From NCBI GenBank assembly GCA_964593155.1, contig CAZQHE010000059.1, positions 1 to 24,857 of the forward strand: a DNA stretch of 24,857 nt, given 5' to 3'. Below are positions 23,092 to 24,857 of this stretch, piece after piece. The position numbers and the translations under genes are program-made. The stretch's first letter is position 1. Every line of letters begins with the position of its first letter. The notes below the pieces were generated by a model. It saw only the letters and a program-made list of their open reading frames with translations, had not been told where the DNA came from and did not search any database. The stretch is from JAJRXK01 sp964593155. GTDB taxonomy: Bacteria; Krumholzibacteriota; Krumholzibacteriia; JAJRXK01.

Positions 23092-23529
23092 TCAGCCCGC
23101 CGTGGCGATGTAGTTCTCGAGCTGCTGGATGTGGAAGTCGCGGTCGTCGATCGCTGCGCGCACCACGTCGCCGATCGAGATCACCCCGATCACGTGTCCC
23201 TGCTCCACCACCGGCAGGTGACGGATCCGCTTCTCGGTCATCAGGGCCATGCAGGCCTCGATGTCGCGGTCGGGCTCCACGCAGATCACGTCGCGGGTCA
23301 TGATCTCCGACACCGAGGTGGTCCGCGAATCACGGCCCCGCAGGATGATCTGCCGGGCGTAGTCGCGTTCCGAGACGATCCCCAGGAGACGGTCGCCCTC
23401 CATCACGAGCAGGGCGCCGATCCCGCGCTCGGCCATGGCTTCGACCGCGCGGAAGACGGTGTCCAGGGGCTCGACGGCGTGGATCGCGTGCCCCTTGTGT
23501 TCGAGCAGACGTCGGACGGTTCGAGACAT
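23092..23529 (-). CDS. CBS-domain pair protein
   Basis: The 145-residue soluble protein is made of two CBS motifs, a fold that binds adenosyl nucleotides. The first (about residues 12-70) includes DTVFRAVEAMAERGIGALLVMEGDRLLGIVSERDYAR; the second (about 76-135) includes IMTRDVICVEPDRDIEACMALMTEKRIRHLPVVEQGHVIGVISIGDVV. Stand-alone pairs of this type are sensors or regulators of unknown partners; a DVICV-type second motif is common in the Hrp1-like group. The start ATG 23529 has GGAGCC 4-5 bases upstream. It lies downstream of a 490-bp non-coding stretch with paired palindromes, its possible control region. Confidence 0.93.
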   Translation of the reverse strand: MSRTVRRLLEHKGHAIHAVEPLDTVFRAVEAMAERGIGALLVMEGDRLLGIVSERDYARQIILRGRDSRTTSVSEIMTRDVICVEPDRDIEACMALMTEKRIRHLPVVEQGHVIGVISIGDVVRAAIDDRDFHIQQLENYIATAG

Positions 23530-23658
23530 GATGGCTCCAGCGTCCAGGGGGATCTGCCGTTCGTAGCGTATACGATTTCGGGGAGCGGGCGGGACGCGGC
23601 GCGAAGGTGACGTCGAGGGGCGTCGGCGGGTGGTGTTCTTCTGTCACGCGCGCTGGTC

Positions 23659-23675
23659 ACTTCCGCCGCGGAAGT
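23659..23675. repeat. 17-bp palindrome, copy 1 (candidate operator)
   Basis: ACTTCCGC-C-GCGGAAGT is a perfect palindrome about one central base. The identical copy 2 starts 43 bp later, close to four helical turns, as for paired regulator sites on one DNA face. It lies about 130 bp upstream of the CBS start codon. Confidence 0.65.
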
Positions 23676-23701
23676 CGGGCCGGAAGAATCGCGGGATGAC
23701 T

Positions 23702-23718
23702 ACTTCCGCCGCGGAAGT
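23702..23718. repeat. 17-bp palindrome, copy 2 (candidate operator)
   Basis: The sequence is identical to copy 1; the symmetry extends one base on each side (T23701 and A23719). A looser third copy (12 of 17 bases) follows at 23728-23744. Confidence 0.65.
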
Positions 23719-24022
23719 AACAACCAGCTTTCCCCCGCGGAACATCCCCAGCCGTCACGCGCGCGGACACCGACGCCGTGCGGGGTCGGCCGCCGATCGC
23801 AGCCAGGCATCGATCGGCGCGAGCCGGTGGGGCCTCGCCTCGAACGTCCGGATCCCGGGCGCGTCGGCCGACGACGGTCGGGTCGGTCGACCCGGAAGCA
23901 GGGAATCCGCGCCGAGGGATCCCCGGATCGTAGCGCGCGAAAAGTGGCCCCCCGTTGGTACCCCGCGGCTCGGCGAATGCGCGCCACCGCACCCCCCGTC
24001 CGCCGTAACCCCCTGCGAAACA

Positions 24023-24099
24023 TGGTGCCCCCGGCAGGACTCGAACCTGCGACACCCGGTTTAGGAAACCGGTGCTCTATCCACCTGAGCTACGGGGGC
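24023..24099 (-). tRNA. tRNA-Arg (anticodon CCU)
   Basis: A complete 77-base cloverleaf on the minus strand: acceptor GCCCCCG/CGGGGGC, D arm GCUC..GAGC, anticodon stem CCGGU/ACCGG with loop UUCCUAA, T arm GCAGG-UUCGAGU-CCUGC. The anticodon CCU reads AGG. The discriminator A and CCA end are encoded. Confidence 0.97.
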
Positions 24100-24169
24100 C
24101 CCAGCGGGCCGGAAGGCAACGGAACCGCGAGCACGACCGTCGGCGATCGTGCCACGACGACGAGAGACC

Positions 24170-24697
24170 TCAGTCCCCGTCCGCCCCCATCGGCATCAGC
24201 ACCTCGACCCGACGATCGCCGAGGGCGGCGCGGCCGTCCAGTCCGAGCAGTTCGATCACGAAGAGCAGCGACACGATCTCGCCGCCGGCCTCCTCCACCA
24301 GCTCGGCCGCGGCGCGGGCGGTGCCGCCGGTGGCGAGCAGGTCGTCGACGACGACGACGCGGTCGCCCTTCTCGATGGCGTCGGTGTGCAGCTCGAGCGT
24401 GGCCTCGCCGTACTCGAGCAGGTAGCTGCGCGACAGTTTGGTGAAGGGCAGCTTGCCGGGCTTGCGCATGGGCACGAAGCCGGCGTCGATCTCGGTGGCC
24501 AGTGGCGTGCCGAAGATGAAGCCGCGGCTCTCGATCCCGATCACCTTGTCCACGGGCTGGCCGTCGACGGCGCGCACGAGCTGTTGCACCGATTCGCGCA
24601 GGGCGCCGGCGTCGGCGAGCATGGGCGTGATGTCGCGGAAGAGGATCCCGGGGATGGGGAAGTCCGGGATCGACCGGACGTAGGAGCGGAGGTCCAC
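24170..24697 (-). CDS. apt: Adenine phosphoribosyltransferase
   Basis: The 175-residue enzyme salvages adenine to AMP with PRPP. It shows the family start SIPDFPIPGILFRDITPML (residues 9-27), IGIESRGFIFGTPLA near residue 53, the segment KPGKLPF, and the PRPP-binding motif VVVVDDLLATGGTA (114-127), in which the two Asp and the Thr-Gly-Gly are intact. Length is normal. I start it at GTG 24697, with CTGGAG about 9 bases upstream on the minus strand. It sits between two tRNA genes on the same strand, 70 bp from tRNA-Arg(CCU), and may be read through with them. Confidence 0.95.
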   Translation of the reverse strand: MDLRSYVRSIPDFPIPGILFRDITPMLADAGALRESVQQLVRAVDGQPVDKVIGIESRGFIFGTPLATEIDAGFVPMRKPGKLPFTKLSRSYLLEYGEATLELHTDAIEKGDRVVVVDDLLATGGTARAAAELVEEAGGEIVSLLFVIELLGLDGRAALGDRRVEVLMPMGADGD

Positions 24698-24775
24698 CGC
24701 GGCGCTCCAGCGTTCGGGTCCGGGCGGGGACGGCGTGCTCCCCCACCATCTCGCAACGGCGTCCGGTGGTCTCGG

Positions 24776-24854
<79 letters not shown>

Positions 24855-24857
24855 ACC

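Larger units (their letters stand above)
23530..24022. other. Intergenic region of about 490 bp with paired palindromes, no convincing gene
   Basis: Between the CBS gene and tRNA-Arg(CCU) I find no believable coding region. It contains two identical 17-bp palindromes (23659-23675 and 23702-23718), a degenerate third copy (23728-23744), an 11-base direct repeat GTCACGCGCGC (23643-23653 and 23754-23764) flanking them, and a 7-bp-arm dyad CGGGTCG-GT-CGACCCG at 23879-23894. A TATACG sequence near 23570 on the minus strand could be part of the CBS gene promoter, but the -35 is unclear. Confidence 0.6.

Noticed and set aside
23657..24055. A 132-codon minus-strand frame before tRNA-Arg(CCU)
   Set aside because: Its start (SQVRVLPGAP) is translated tRNA sequence, a well-known annotation artefact, and the rest has no protein features.

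Overview
The window is a dense, GC-rich stretch of bacterial chromosome. The organism is Gram-negative: it has an LptE-type outer-membrane lipoprotein gene and an undecaprenyl-phosphate sugar-transfer gene. It also has NtrC/sigma-54 type regulation and tRNA genes that encode CCA. GTG and TTG starts are frequent. The gene mix (dxs-nadK-recN next to trp genes, lptE-holA, WbpA/WbpP-type sugar genes) would fit a little-cultured high-GC phylum such as Krumholzibacteriota, Eisenbacteria or Gemmatimonadota. This placement is inference; no marker gene fixes it.

Layout. 1-8812: the 3' end of dxs, then nadK, recN and a tryptophan operon trpE-G-D-C-F-B, mostly joined by 4-bp stop/start overlaps. trpA is not present. 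8888-9596: tRNA-Arg(CCG) and two small membrane proteins. 9630-13038: an almost perfect sigma-54 promoter, a GAF-like/GGDEF diguanylate cyclase, a UDP-sugar 6-dehydrogenase and a UDP-sugar 4-epimerase. 13055-14059 (minus): a UPF0104-type multi-pass membrane protein. 14060-14591: a regulatory region with a promoter and palindromes. 14592-15386: an initiating sugar-phosphate transferase, then a strong terminator. 15462-18919: a possible sigma-54 promoter, an inverted repeat and a histidine kinase/NtrC-type regulator pair. 18973-20934: lptE, holA and trxA, with a terminator.

At 21011-21038 there is a 28-bp AT-rich palindromic site whose minus strand reads as a chromosomal dif (XerC arm, 6-bp centre, XerD arm). 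Left of it nearly all genes are on the plus strand; right of it nearly all are on the minus strand: a DUF4870-like protein, a TPR membrane protein, a CBS-pair protein, tRNA-Arg(CCU), apt and tRNA-Pro(CGG). The exception is an ElaA-like acetyltransferase on plus. This is the arrangement expected where two replichores meet, so the window probably spans the replication terminus.

How the parts fit. The middle of the window looks like a surface-polysaccharide and c-di-GMP regulatory neighbourhood: sugar-nucleotide synthesis, lipid-carrier sugar transfer, a cyclase gene under a sigma-54 promoter, and a kinase/sigma-54 activator pair. The link between this activator and the promoter is inference. 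The most useful points to check are the dif site, the two sigma-54-type promoters, the cysteine quartet in the histidine kinase, the missing trpA, and the paired 17-bp palindromes near 23.7 kb.
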